Shown: positions 34,929-42,647 of the stretch, piece after piece
Layout of the letters: every line of letters starts with the position of its first letter
Position numbering within the stretch: the stretch's first letter is position 1
DNA from: Clostridia bacterium
GTDB lineage: Bacteria > Bacillota > Peptococcia > DRI-13 > UBA5745
Direction of reading: 5' to 3'
Assembly: GCA_018434325.1 (NCBI GenBank)
Contig: JAHDPO010000023.1
Coordinates: forward strand, 1-64,000
Length of the DNA stretch: 64,000 bases
Translations under genes and position numbers: made by a program
The notes under the pieces: model-generated
What the model saw: the letters and a program-made list of their open reading frames with translations, nothing else
Databases searched by the model: none
Told to the model about the DNA's origin: nothing

Positions 34929-35098
34929 ATACTAATCTGCAATTAAAAACCTTTAGTTTTTAATTTGCCGCACAGAGTGCGGCAGTGGGCTTTGCCCACG
35001 CAGATTGGCATATATGCTATTCTGCCTGCGCCTTTGGCGCAGTGGCAATCAAGAATTGCCAGATTAAAATATGGAATATTTTAATCGCAGAATAGTAT
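34929..35098. repeat. 170-bp two-fold symmetric multi-hairpin element
   Basis: Ends are 12-bp inverted repeats with one mismatch: ATACTAATCTGC (34929) and GCAGAATAGTAT (to 35098). The left half closes with AATCTGC/GCAGATT around three hairpins (34941-34965, 34967-34983, 34985-34999). The right half closes with CTATTCTGC/GCAGAATAG around three more (35026-35042, 35043-35061, 35062-35086). GCATATATGC (35008-35017) marks the centre. Matching hairpins in the two halves keep position and size but differ in sequence while remaining paired. It sits between convergent genes and runs into the end of idi. Possibly a mobile or structured-RNA element and bidirectional terminator. Confidence 0.8.
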
Positions 35099-35636
35099 CG
35101 CCAGTCAAATGGCTGATAACCTTGGGTGCGGCAATCAGAAACCAGGCGGCATAGCGGCCGGGATTATCCTTCAGATCTGCGGCCAAAGCCTCTATCTCCA
35201 CCCAGGCCAGTTCCCGGATTTCTTCAGGATCCGGCCGCAAACGGCCTCCTGCCCGCTCATCCCAGAAACCGATAAAAACATGATCGAATTCATATTCCGA
35301 CAGGCCGTCTGCAAAAACCTGGCGGTAGACAAAGGCGTCAAGCTCTCTCAGCTCGCATTGAATACCCACTTCTTCCAACAGCCGCCGCTGGGCGGCTGCT
35401 TTTGTATCCTCTCCGGGCCGGGGATGAGAACAGCAAGTATTAGCCCAAAGGCCGCCGCTGTGGTATTTGCCGTCAGCCCGCTGCTGGATCAATAAGCGTC
35501 GGGCTTCTTTATCCGCCACGAATACAGAAAAGGCTCTGTGCAAAAGGCCTTTCTGGTGCGTCTCTTTTTTGCCTGCTTCGCCCAAAGGCCGGTCTAATAT
35601 ATCCACGAGAATTAGCCGGTCTTGATCGTTATTCAT
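35064..35636 (-). CDS. idi: Isopentenyl-diphosphate delta-isomerase, type 1
   Basis: A 190-residue Nudix-fold isomerase interconverting IPP and DMAPP. LHRAFSVFV, KYHSGGLWANTCCSHPRPGE (active-site Cys in NTCCSHP) and the acidic catalytic region YEFDHVFIG are visible. It begins 10 bp after the threonine dehydratase gene behind AAGGAGAG. Its last 11 codons (DTILRLKYSIF) and stop lie within the symmetric repeat at 34929-35098, so the tail appears to have been replaced by insertion. Confidence 0.93.
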   Translation of the reverse strand: MNNDQDRLILVDILDRPLGEAGKKETHQKGLLHRAFSVFVADKEARRLLIQQRADGKYHSGGLWANTCCSHPRPGEDTKAAAQRRLLEEVGIQCELRELDAFVYRQVFADGLSEYEFDHVFIGFWDERAGGRLRPDPEEIRELAWVEIEALAADLKDNPGRYAAWFLIAAPKVISHLTGDTILRLKYSIF

Positions 35637-35646
35637 TATTCTCTCC

Positions 35647-36804
35647 TTACCATTTCAGAAGCGTGATACCGTCCCGGCGCAGGGCGGATAAGATTTCTTC
35701 GCCGTGCTGAAAACTTTTCGTCTCGATGAGCACCGTAACCCCAACCATATTGATAGGCATGTCCGCCCGGTTTCGCTCATGGATGACGTTAATCACATTA
35801 CCTTTTTCCTTGGCAATGATCTCCAAATAATGCTGCAAGGCCCCCGGCCGGTCACCCAAAGCCGCCGTGATTTCCCGGTATCTGCCGTTTTTCATCATGC
35901 CTCGCTGGATGATCTGGGCCATAAAGTTTACGTCAATATTGCCGCCGCTGACGATACAGACCACTTTCTTGCCGTCTGTCGGGAATTTTTTGTATAAGGC
36001 GGCGGCCACCGTGGCGGCGCCGGCTCCCTCCGTCACCACCTTGGCCCGTTCAAGCAACAGCAGAATGGCCCCGGCCAGCTCTTCATCATCCACCTGAACG
36101 ATGTCGTCCAGATACTTCTCCAAAATAGGGCCTGTGACCTGACCCGGTTTTTTGACCTTGATGCCGTCGGCAATGGTGTTGCTGCGGTTGGCCGCCTCAA
36201 CGCCGATCACCTGGATTTGAGGATTCAGGGATTTGACAGCCAAAGCCACGCCGGCGGCAAGGCCGCCGCCGCCTATCGGCACGAGAATCACCTCGGCTTC
36301 CGGCAGCTGTTCTAAAATCTCCAGGCCCACGGTGCCCTGGCCGGCAATGATGTAGGGATCGTCGTAGGCATGAACGAAAGTAGCTCCCGTTTCCCGCTGA
36401 ATCTCCATGGCCTTTTGGTGAGCTTCATCATAATTCTCACCGGCCAGCACCACTTGAGCGCCGTAGCTTTTCGTGGCCGCCACCTTGGCTAACGGAGCCC
36501 CCTCCGGCATAACGATGGTAGCCGCAAGGCCGCTATTGCCGGCGGCCAGCGCCACGCCTTGGGCATGATTGCCGGCGGAGGCGGCGATAACGCCTTTAGC
36601 CGCTTCTTCCGGCGAAAGATTCAATATCCGGTTGGCGGCTCCTCTGGATTTGAAAGACCCCGTCTTCTGCATGTTTTCCAGCTTGAGATAAGTTTGGCCG
36701 CCGATCAGCTGATCCAGGGAGCGGGAACGGGAAAGACCCGTTTTATGAACCTGTCCTTGCAGCCTCTCTTTGGCCTGCCAAATGTCTTTTAATTGGATAT
36801 CCAA
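35647..36804 (-). CDS. ilvA: Threonine dehydratase with C-terminal ACT-like domain
   Basis: A 385-residue PLP enzyme of the short, catabolic-like length class. The PLP lysine is in TGSFKSRGAANRIL near residue 54, the glycine loop is PIGGGGLAAG near 180, and an ACT-type regulatory region starts near 310. It deaminates threonine (possibly serine) to 2-oxobutyrate. The start is TTG at 36804 because GGGAGGAG lies before it; the frame extends 19 codons but these overlap a TATAAT promoter element. Upstream gene of idi in one operon. Confidence 0.9.
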   Translation of the reverse strand: MDIQLKDIWQAKERLQGQVHKTGLSRSRSLDQLIGGQTYLKLENMQKTGSFKSRGAANRILNLSPEEAAKGVIAASAGNHAQGVALAAGNSGLAATIVMPEGAPLAKVAATKSYGAQVVLAGENYDEAHQKAMEIQRETGATFVHAYDDPYIIAGQGTVGLEILEQLPEAEVILVPIGGGGLAAGVALAVKSLNPQIQVIGVEAANRSNTIADGIKVKKPGQVTGPILEKYLDDIVQVDDEELAGAILLLLERAKVVTEGAGAATVAAALYKKFPTDGKKVVCIVSGGNIDVNFMAQIIQRGMMKNGRYREITAALGDRPGALQHYLEIIAKEKGNVINVIHERNRADMPINMVGVTVLIETKSFQHGEEILSALRRDGITLLKW

Positions 36805-36929
36805 AATACACTCCTCCCACTTTTCAAATAAACGCAACTTAATAAATAGATTATACCCCAATTTTGAAATTGCGATAGTCTGTTTTCAGCGTTATTTTCA
36901 AGTGGGATCCATCAGATAGGCAGGATTCT

Positions 36930-37514
36930 TTATTTTTCGATGCCTAATCTGGCCTCGAGACCCAGGTCATTATAGTAATGCTTGATCTCCTTCATTTCCG
37001 TGACCAGATGAGCTTTTTCGATCAACTCAGCCGTGGCCCCCCGGCCGGTGAGAATAACTTCCGTTTCTTCCGCCCTGCTGTCCAGCAGCGCCTCCAAAGC
37101 AGGCCAAGCAATGAGCCCGAAACTCAAAGCCACATTGATTTCATCCAAAACCACCAAATCGTATTCACCGCCGGCTACCACTTCGGCCGCCCTGGCCAGC
37201 CCCTGATCCACTATCGCCTGATAATCTGCCGGCGGCTTGCCCGGCGGAAAAATCACCACGCTATCTCCCCATTTGGCCTTGTCCTCTTCAGAGATCACGT
37301 TTTCGGGCACCACAAAAAAAGGCTTGCCCACCGTCTCTAAAATCAACTGAGGCGCAAACTCCGCCAGAATCTTATGTTCACTGTAGCCCTTGGCTTTCAT
37401 GAATTGCAAAAACATGACTTTTTTGCCGGCTCCCAAAGCCCGGAGGGATAAACCAATAGCCGCCGTAGTTTTGCCTTTACCATTGCCCGTGTAAACCTGA
37501 ATCATACCCTTCAT
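36930..37514 (-). CDS. cobO: Cob(I)yrinic acid a,c-diamide adenosyltransferase
   Basis: A 194-residue CobA/CobO/BtuR-type enzyme that adenosylates cobalamin precursors. The P-loop variant YTGNGKGKTTAAIG is near residue 8, and the family motif LDEINVALSFGLI is near 123. Good AGGAGG site before ATG 37514. It overlaps the TPR gene by 38 bp. It could use corrinoid brought in by the ABC importer at the left edge, but that is inference. Confidence 0.94.
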   Translation of the reverse strand: MKGMIQVYTGNGKGKTTAAIGLSLRALGAGKKVMFLQFMKAKGYSEHKILAEFAPQLILETVGKPFFVVPENVISEEDKAKWGDSVVIFPPGKPPADYQAIVDQGLARAAEVVAGGEYDLVVLDEINVALSFGLIAWPALEALLDSRAEETEVILTGRGATAELIEKAHLVTEMKEIKHYYNDLGLEARLGIEK

Positions 37515-38043
37515 CTTTCTTCCCTCCTATAAAATCCACAGCATCCAGCTGGGCAGCATTATTAAAATACTGCTGAGCCTGGTTATAACACTCCCCCGCC
37601 TCCCGGTACTTTTCCTCTCTCTGCAATTGAGTGGCCAGCTGATTGAAAGCCAAAGCCAGATTGTAGTGAGTCTCATGGGCAGCCGGCTCTAAAAGCAAGG
37701 AGGCTTGCAGCATCCAAATGGCTTGGGGCAGATTGTATTGGGCAGTCATTTCTGTGCCTTCGTAGAAAAGCTGGCTGGCCAATTCTTCATTGTAGACATT
37801 GAGCCAGGCGCAATATTGAGGATTCTGCGGCGACTCTGGCTCATGACCCAGCAAAAACACCATGGTGCTGGCAATGGCGGCAAAAAACTCCTGGCTGCTC
37901 ATGCCTTGCTTCAATGAGGAGATGAAGATGGGATAGGCCGGCAGCACCGGCGATTGCTCCATCCCCGGCAGCTCCGGCTGCACCCAGGGCAAATAAGTGA
38001 TCTGGCTGTGCCAGGTTTTGTCCCAAGGTAAATAACCAGTCAT
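37477..38043 (-). CDS. TPR-like protein of unknown function
   Basis: A 188-residue protein, probably cytoplasmic. Its C-terminal half contains two TPR-like helix pairs (AIWMLQASLLLEPAAHETHYNLALAFNQLA and KYREAGECYNQAQQYF, shown here only in part by their key residues W, A, L and Y). AGGTGGATAA precedes the ATG. It overlaps cobO, so the genes are coupled. No function can be assigned. Confidence 0.7.
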   Translation of the reverse strand: MTGYLPWDKTWHSQITYLPWVQPELPGMEQSPVLPAYPIFISSLKQGMSSQEFFAAIASTMVFLLGHEPESPQNPQYCAWLNVYNEELASQLFYEGTEMTAQYNLPQAIWMLQASLLLEPAAHETHYNLALAFNQLATQLQREEKYREAGECYNQAQQYFNNAAQLDAVDFIGGKKDEGYDSGLHGQW

Positions 38044-38166
38044 TTATCCACCTGCTTTCCTTTTTTTGGGGTGAAGACTATTCAACAAAGCTTTTATTTT
38101 ATACTTTTATTATACTATTAATTATATGGAATCGCAACAAAGCGGATCTGCAAAAGCCTTTACTCT

Positions 38167-38409
38167 ATGGCTGTTTTAGTGTTCCCTGGCTGTTCATTCA
38201 TGATCAATATCCTCTACAAAATGCTTTCCTATCCGAAACATACTTTTTCACGCGCGCAACTTATGGATGAGTTTTGGGGACTGGAGAGCGAAACCAGTTT
38301 GCGGGCGGTGGATGTATATATCACAAAGCTGCTCGACAAGTTTTCTGACTGCAAGGATTTTAAGATTGTCACGGTACACGGGCTTGGCTATAAGGCGGTG
38401 TTGTCGTGA
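38167..38409 (+). pseudogene. Fragment of an OmpR-family response regulator (C-terminal DNA-binding domain)
   Basis: Only the winged-helix domain survives (80 codons): SYPKHTFSRAQLMDEFWG, SLRAVDVYITKL and IVTVHGLGYKAVL. The receiver domain is absent and the first dozen codons are unrelated. Its stop overlaps the next fragment by four bases, as in an intact kinase operon. Sequence style matches regulators carried on Tn916/Tn1549-like elements. Confidence 0.75.
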
Positions 38410-38648
38410 AAGACAAACAAAAAAAGGTCGAAAAAACCATTAACATCAAGCGCGTTTCGTGGCAGGAGTTTTTGGCTATCTGGGTAATAATGACACTCTG
38501 CATTTGTGCGGTGACAGCCCTCATGCGCCGCCGCAGCCTTGTTCTGCCGATGGAAAAAATGTGCGAAGCAGCAATGCGGGTAGCGGAGGGCGATTTTTCT
38601 GTCTACATCTCGCCAATGAGAAAAGACGGCAAAAAAGACGATGTGTAG
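38406..38648 (+). pseudogene. Fragment of a sensor histidine kinase (TM and HAMP region)
   Basis: Eighty codons with a single membrane helix (WVIMTLCICAVTALM) and the start of a HAMP domain (VLPMEKMCEAAMRVAEGDFSV), then a stop. The sensor loop and the whole kinase core are missing, so an internal deletion removed the rest. It pairs with the regulator fragment just upstream. Confidence 0.75.
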
Positions 38649-38676
38649 CAGTAGGTTCGGCACAGTCAAAATGCAG

Positions 38677-38711
38677 CAACACGGCGGCACAAGGAGGATA
38701 CCGCCGTGTTG
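38677..38711 (+). terminator. Hairpin with T-tract in the element scar
   Basis: Perfect 11-bp stem CAACACGGCGG/CCGCCGTGTTG with a 13-base loop that carries AAGGAGG, followed by TGTTTTTAT. Confidence 0.6.
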
Positions 38712-38720
38712 TGTTTTTAT

Positions 38721-38813
38721 AGCTTTGATGCTTTCTGTAAGAAAGTCATGTGTCTTGAAGCTCGCAACTACTACAAGGAAATTAAACGGCGAGAGCGGCG
38801 AGAAGCATTATAA
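38721..38813 (+). pseudogene. Fragment of a Tn916-type sigma-like (ORF7-like) gene
   Basis: A 30-codon frame without a start reads SFDAFCKKVMCLEARNYYKE and continues with IKRRERRE before a stop. The FDAFCKKV...ARNYY...KR pattern is, from memory, the N-terminus of the small sigma-factor-like regulator of Tn916/Tn1549-family conjugative elements. The remainder is lost. Confidence 0.65.
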
Positions 38814-38848
38814 ACGAAAAATTGCCAATGCAATAAATAGTGGGAAGA

Positions 38849-38898
38849 AAAAGCAAACCGGACTATCAGATCATTTGATGATAGTCCGGTTTGCTTTT
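38849..38898. terminator. Strong bidirectional terminator
   Basis: Perfect 20-bp stem AAAAGCAAACCGGACTATCA with its reverse complement at 38879-38898, loop of ten bases. It ends the scar region and lies about 100 bp from the 3' end of the minus-strand YwgA-like gene. Confidence 0.85.
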
Positions 38899-39002
38899 GA
38901 ACTCTGTATGGCAGCTACCCTAATTCAATTACGGTTCTATACTGTCTTATTGGTAACCGCCTTTGGGGCCCAATCTTCTTATCTCTAACTTGGTAAATCA
39001 TT

Positions 39003-39524
39003 TTATTGATAAAACGGCTTACTAAAATAATCAAAATTCTCCAGTGCACACTGGATTTGCTCTACGGAGTATTTGGCGCCTTTGATTTTTTGTACGCCTG
39101 CAATCACGCTTTCCCTTGACTTGTCCTCTAAATGGTCATAAGCGTACATCGCTGTGGTCAGCAATTCCAAATCCGACGGGGATTCATGAGAGAAATGCCG
39201 AATTAATTGATCAACGGTCTCCCGCTGCTCCTCTGATAACGCATCCGGTAACACAACGAAATCTCTTTCATTTATACCCATTAAATGGGAATGGCCGGTA
39301 TAGTCAAACTCAATTATGCCATCAGCACCCAGAGACATAGTAGCGGTATCCAATGCTGCGCTATAAGGGCCATAGAAATGAATGCCATAATTATATCCCA
39401 AATCCACACCTTTTTGCTGGATAAGAAAAATCATCTTATGCAAAGCTTTTTTCCCTGGTTTCTTTTCCCAGATATCATTAATCCTTTTGACCACATATGC
39501 CGCATTATCAAAAATCTCCATCAT
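39003..39524 (-). CDS. YwgA/DUF4065 (Panacea)-like protein
   Basis: A 173-residue cytoplasmic protein with the pattern KKALHKMIFLIQQKG, YGIHFYGPYSAALD, typical of YwgA and the broader DUF4065/Panacea (SocA) group. Panacea domains serve as antitoxins in several systems. It is encoded directly after an HD phosphohydrolase with a one-base overlap (TGATG), so the two act together in some way. Function unknown; defence or housekeeping are both open. Confidence 0.7.
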   Translation of the reverse strand: MMEIFDNAAYVVKRINDIWEKKPGKKALHKMIFLIQQKGVDLGYNYGIHFYGPYSAALDTATMSLGADGIIEFDYTGHSHLMGINERDFVVLPDALSEEQRETVDQLIRHFSHESPSDLELLTTAMYAYDHLEDKSRESVIAGVQKIKGAKYSVEQIQCALENFDYFSKPFYQ

Positions 39525-40855
39525 CAGCTCTCCTTCCCCTCGTTCAGCAGTTCAGCGACGATTCTTCTTGCATCTGCAGCATGCAATTTATCCACATAAA
39601 GCCGCTTGATATTAATCGGTTTAATAAGGCTTTGCAACAATATTGACTCAGTTGCAATGCTTGAGGGCTGCTCCATATGGTTCACTAATATGGGAATCCC
39701 TTTGCCGCTGTTAGCGGCATACTCCTCCAGCACAGGAATTTTATGAGGCAACTTGCTGGCTGTATCTTCAAATATATCACAGGCTAATTCACTTTTCAAC
39801 TTGTCCTTAATCACCTTGTATAAAAGCAAATCGCTTCCTTGGCTGCTGTGAGCCGTTGTTTCATAAACGCAGGACATAACTATTCGCCTTAAAAACTGAT
39901 CCGCAGCAGGATTGGCGGCTTGAGTCTCTTTAATTTTATCCAATACCGTTAAATCATCCCACTTTAAGTATTCTGCCACTTCTTCAGGATATTTAGCATC
40001 AGGTAAAACATGGCGAACACTTTCAGTTAGAAGGTTATCCAAATACCGCCGGGTTTTGTGAAAATAAACCTGAATAAACATAAAATATCTGGCTATTAAA
40101 AATTCCTCAAAGGCATGGATGCCTCCTCTTTCCACTGCTAATTGCATTATATTGTCCCTTGGTTTAACATACACACTTAAAGAAGATAGCAGTCTGTTTA
40201 AATCATATCTGCCATAATTAACACCGCAATAATAGGAATCTCTCAATAAATAATCCATTTTATCGCAATCAAGCTCACTATCCATAAAGCTTCTGAGAAG
40301 TTTATAGTCGGGCACTCTGTATTGGGTATTCATTTCCGGATTTTTTTCACCATAGATTAACCACAACAAATCCGGTGTGATCGCATATTCTTCTCCTACC
40401 TCATATCTTTGCCGAAAATCATCACCAATATCACGGATACATTGGGCGATTTCCGTGCTGCAGATTATTTTTCGGGTGAAGTCTTCATGCTCCTCACCTT
40501 TGTCAAAAAGCTCCTCAGACCCATGAGAAAATGGTGCATGGCCAAGGTCATGAGTCAAAGCAATCAATCTTAATATCTGCTTATACCACTCTCTGCGCAC
40601 GTTATCAAAAAGTGGCATTTCTTTTGATTTTCTATAGTTCTCCAATGCAGAATCATAAGTTTTTGTCACTAAATGCATTACACCCAGAGAATGCCCAAAG
40701 CGACTATGCTCCGCTCCCGGATATACCAAATATGTAGTAGACAATTGCTTTATGTTGCGTAGTCGTTGAAAAGGGCGAGAATCAATGATTTTTAACTCAA
40801 GATCGCTTACTTCAATAAAACCATGTATAGGGTCCCGGAATCGATATGGCAACAC
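39524..40855 (-). CDS. HD-domain phosphohydrolase, YwfO/SAMHD1-like
   Basis: A 443-residue HD-superfamily enzyme. FRDPIHGFIEV opens the chain, QRLRNIKQLSTTYLVYPGAEHSRFGHSLG holds the first histidine (HSRFGHS), and LTHDLGHAPFSHG near residue 103 is the HD pair. Relatives hydrolyse dNTPs (YwfO of Bacillus, SAMHD1). The start is GTG at 40855 with GAGGTGAT before it. This gene and its partner are more AT-rich than the neighbouring pyrimidine genes, hinting at acquisition. Confidence 0.85.
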   Translation of the reverse strand: MLPYRFRDPIHGFIEVSDLELKIIDSRPFQRLRNIKQLSTTYLVYPGAEHSRFGHSLGVMHLVTKTYDSALENYRKSKEMPLFDNVRREWYKQILRLIALTHDLGHAPFSHGSEELFDKGEEHEDFTRKIICSTEIAQCIRDIGDDFRQRYEVGEEYAITPDLLWLIYGEKNPEMNTQYRVPDYKLLRSFMDSELDCDKMDYLLRDSYYCGVNYGRYDLNRLLSSLSVYVKPRDNIMQLAVERGGIHAFEEFLIARYFMFIQVYFHKTRRYLDNLLTESVRHVLPDAKYPEEVAEYLKWDDLTVLDKIKETQAANPAADQFLRRIVMSCVYETTAHSSQGSDLLLYKVIKDKLKSELACDIFEDTASKLPHKIPVLEEYAANSGKGIPILVNHMEQPSSIATESILLQSLIKPINIKRLYVDKLHAADARRIVAELLNEGKES

Positions 40856-40948
40856 ACATCACCTCTTCTTTACATAATATTACTATTTCTCTCCAGTTTC
40901 CTCAATCTATTAATTATTGATTTTATTTTGATGTTGTCCTCAGACTCC

Positions 40949-40977
40949 TTGACGAGGTCTGGCCGGCCCGATACAAT
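40949..40977 (+). promoter_or_regulatory. Promoter of pyrC
   Basis: TTGACG (40949-40954) and TACAAT (40972-40977) are 17 bp apart, 21 bp before the start and next to AGGAAAGGAGG. The leader is too short for a PyrR attenuator. Confidence 0.75.
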
Positions 40978-40998
40978 CTTAGGAAAGGAGGTTTTCCT

Positions 40999-42306
40999 AT
41001 GCCTGCAAATATTATCCGGCTTACCGGGGCCCTTTTGGCCGATCCTGCCGCCGGTATCTTCGCCCCCTTTGATCTGCAGCTTGAAAATGACCGGATCGAG
41101 GGCATCTACCCCGCCGGCAGCCTCAAGGGCAAAGCTCAGGGTCAAGAAATAGACTTATCCGGCTGCATTTTAGCGCCGGGCCTCACCGATCTCCACGTTC
41201 ACCTGCGGGAACCCGGCGGTGAAGAAAACGAGACTATCCACTGCGGTTTGAAGGCCGCCGTTGCCGGCGGTTTTACCGCCATCTGCACCATGCCCAATTC
41301 CCTTCAGACGGCTGATCATCCGGAAGTTCTCCGCTACATTAAGGATAAGGCAGCCAGCTTAAATCTGGCCGATATCCTGCCTATCGCCGCCATCACCAAG
41401 GGTCTGGCCGGCCAGGAATTTACGGATATGGCAGCTTTGAAAGAAGCAGGAGCCGTGGCTTTCAGCGACGACGGCATGCCGGTGAGAGATAGCGGTATTA
41501 TGGAGGAGGCTCTTGTGCGAGCCAAAGCTTTGGGCCTTGCCATCATTGATCATTGTGAAGACTTGGCCCTAAAAAAAGACGGTTTGATGCATGAGGGCGA
41601 AATCTCCAGCCAACTGAGGCTCCCCGGTATTTCCGCCGTCAGCGAGGCCGTGCCCATCGCCCGCAATATTTTGCTGGCCCAAAAAACCGGCGGCCGTATG
41701 CACATTGCCCATTTAAGCACCCGGGAAGGCGTGGCGTTGATGGCTTTTGCCCGCAGCCAGGGTATCGCCGTCACAGCCGAGGCCATGCCTCATCATATCC
41801 GGCTTACGGACAAAGAGCTGCTGGGCTTCAACACCATGGCCAAGGTCAGTCCGCCCCTCAGAGGGGAAGAGCATCGCCAGGCCGTAGCTGACGGGGTAAA
41901 AAACGGCCTGCTGACCTGCCTGGCTACGGATCACGCTCCCTGGTCATTGGCTGCCAAAGCCAAACCCTTTGCCCAGGCCCCCAACGGCATCAGCGGCTTG
42001 GAAACAGCCCTGCCCGTGGCTTGGGATACCCTGGTGGTCAAGGAGGATATGGCGCCCTTGGATCTGCTGGCCCGCTTCATTGTTGGTCCTGCTCAGGTGC
42101 TGGGCCGGCGGCCCGCTACTCTGGCTGCCGGTGAGCCCGCCAATTTGGTAGCCATTGATCCTTCATTAAAAAAGGCAGTGGAACCCGATCATTTCTATTC
42201 CAAGGGCAAAAATACGCCCTTTGCCGGTTTGACACTCCAAGGCTGGCCGGTGCTCACCATTTATCGGGGCCGCGTCGTCATGGAAAAGGGCCGGGTCATC
42301 GGTTGA
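40999..42306 (+). CDS. pyrC: Dihydroorotase
   Basis: A 435-residue type I dihydroorotase. LTDLHVHLREPGGEENETI holds the first metal ligands (HVH) near residue 63, followed by DHCEDLAL, MHIAHLST and CLATDHAPW with the catalytic aspartate. It closes carbamoyl-aspartate to dihydroorotate. Ribosome site AGGAAAGGAGG is strong. No aspartate carbamoyltransferase gene is next to it in the window. The gap to pyrF contains repeats. Confidence 0.96.
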   Translation: MPANIIRLTGALLADPAAGIFAPFDLQLENDRIEGIYPAGSLKGKAQGQEIDLSGCILAPGLTDLHVHLREPGGEENETIHCGLKAAVAGGFTAICTMPNSLQTADHPEVLRYIKDKAASLNLADILPIAAITKGLAGQEFTDMAALKEAGAVAFSDDGMPVRDSGIMEEALVRAKALGLAIIDHCEDLALKKDGLMHEGEISSQLRLPGISAVSEAVPIARNILLAQKTGGRMHIAHLSTREGVALMAFARSQGIAVTAEAMPHHIRLTDKELLGFNTMAKVSPPLRGEEHRQAVADGVKNGLLTCLATDHAPWSLAAKAKPFAQAPNGISGLETALPVAWDTLVVKEDMAPLDLLARFIVGPAQVLGRRPATLAAGEPANLVAIDPSLKKAVEPDHFYSKGKNTPFAGLTLQGWPVLTIYRGRVVMEKGRVIG

Positions 42307-42330
42307 CCGCAGGGATGCGGGCATTTTTGC

Positions 42331-42476
42331 GCAAAATTGCAAGTTTAAAGTGTGCTGCACCTTCACGAATAGCGGGCATCTTCTAACCGCGACACTAAAT
42401 ACAGCTTAAATGAGGGTAAAACCGGTGAAAAGTACCAAGAAGCAGGTTTCTGATACCGCTAAACTTGCAATTTTGC
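42331..42476. repeat. Inverted-repeat element, copy 2 (pyrC-pyrF gap)
   Basis: The left arm 42331-42353 is identical to that of the copy at 20641, with shared flank CATTTTTGC. The right arm 42460-42476 keeps 17 bases (TAAACTTGCAATTTTGC). The core of about 105 bp is unrelated to copy 1 by eye. It interrupts what is normally a tight pyr operon. Confidence 0.72.
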
Positions 42477-42492
42477 TCAGTCGGGGACAGTT

Positions 42493-42549
42493 CTCCAGTT
42501 TGGGGACCGCACTCCAGCTTGGGGCCGCCACTCCAGTTTGGGAGCCGCA
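42493..42549. repeat. Tandem repeat, three units of 19 bp
   Basis: Units CTCCAGTTTGGGGACCGCA, CTCCAGCTTGGGGCCGCCA and CTCCAGTTTGGGAGCCGCA follow each other with no gap. They are preceded by TCGGGGACAGTT. Non-coding, between pyrC and pyrF. Confidence 0.85.
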
Positions 42550-42647
42550 TCCGGTTAGGGATTCCTATTCCGGCTCCGATTCCATAGGCCACCTTGCCAT
42601 TCATGATAAACTGTTATAATCAAAACTTAGAGAAGGAGTGTTGCAGA

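Noticed and set aside
34934-35006. Left half of the symmetric element as a tRNA (7-bp closing stem, three arms, 73 nt)
   Set aside because: The arms have wrong stem and loop sizes (10-bp stem with 5-base loop, three-base loops), no T-loop TTCRA sequence and no anticodon loop, and the right half repeats the plan in inverted orientation.
38044-38160. Cobalamin riboswitch upstream of the TPR-cobO genes
   Set aside because: The leader is short and AT-rich with no B12-box-like GCCACTG sequence.
38641-38988. Open frame of 115 codons in the element scar
   Set aside because: It runs through both hairpins in a different frame from the recognisable sigma-like fragment.
40856-40998. PyrR attenuator before pyrC
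   Set aside because: Promoter to start codon is about 20 bp, leaving no room for anti-terminator structures.
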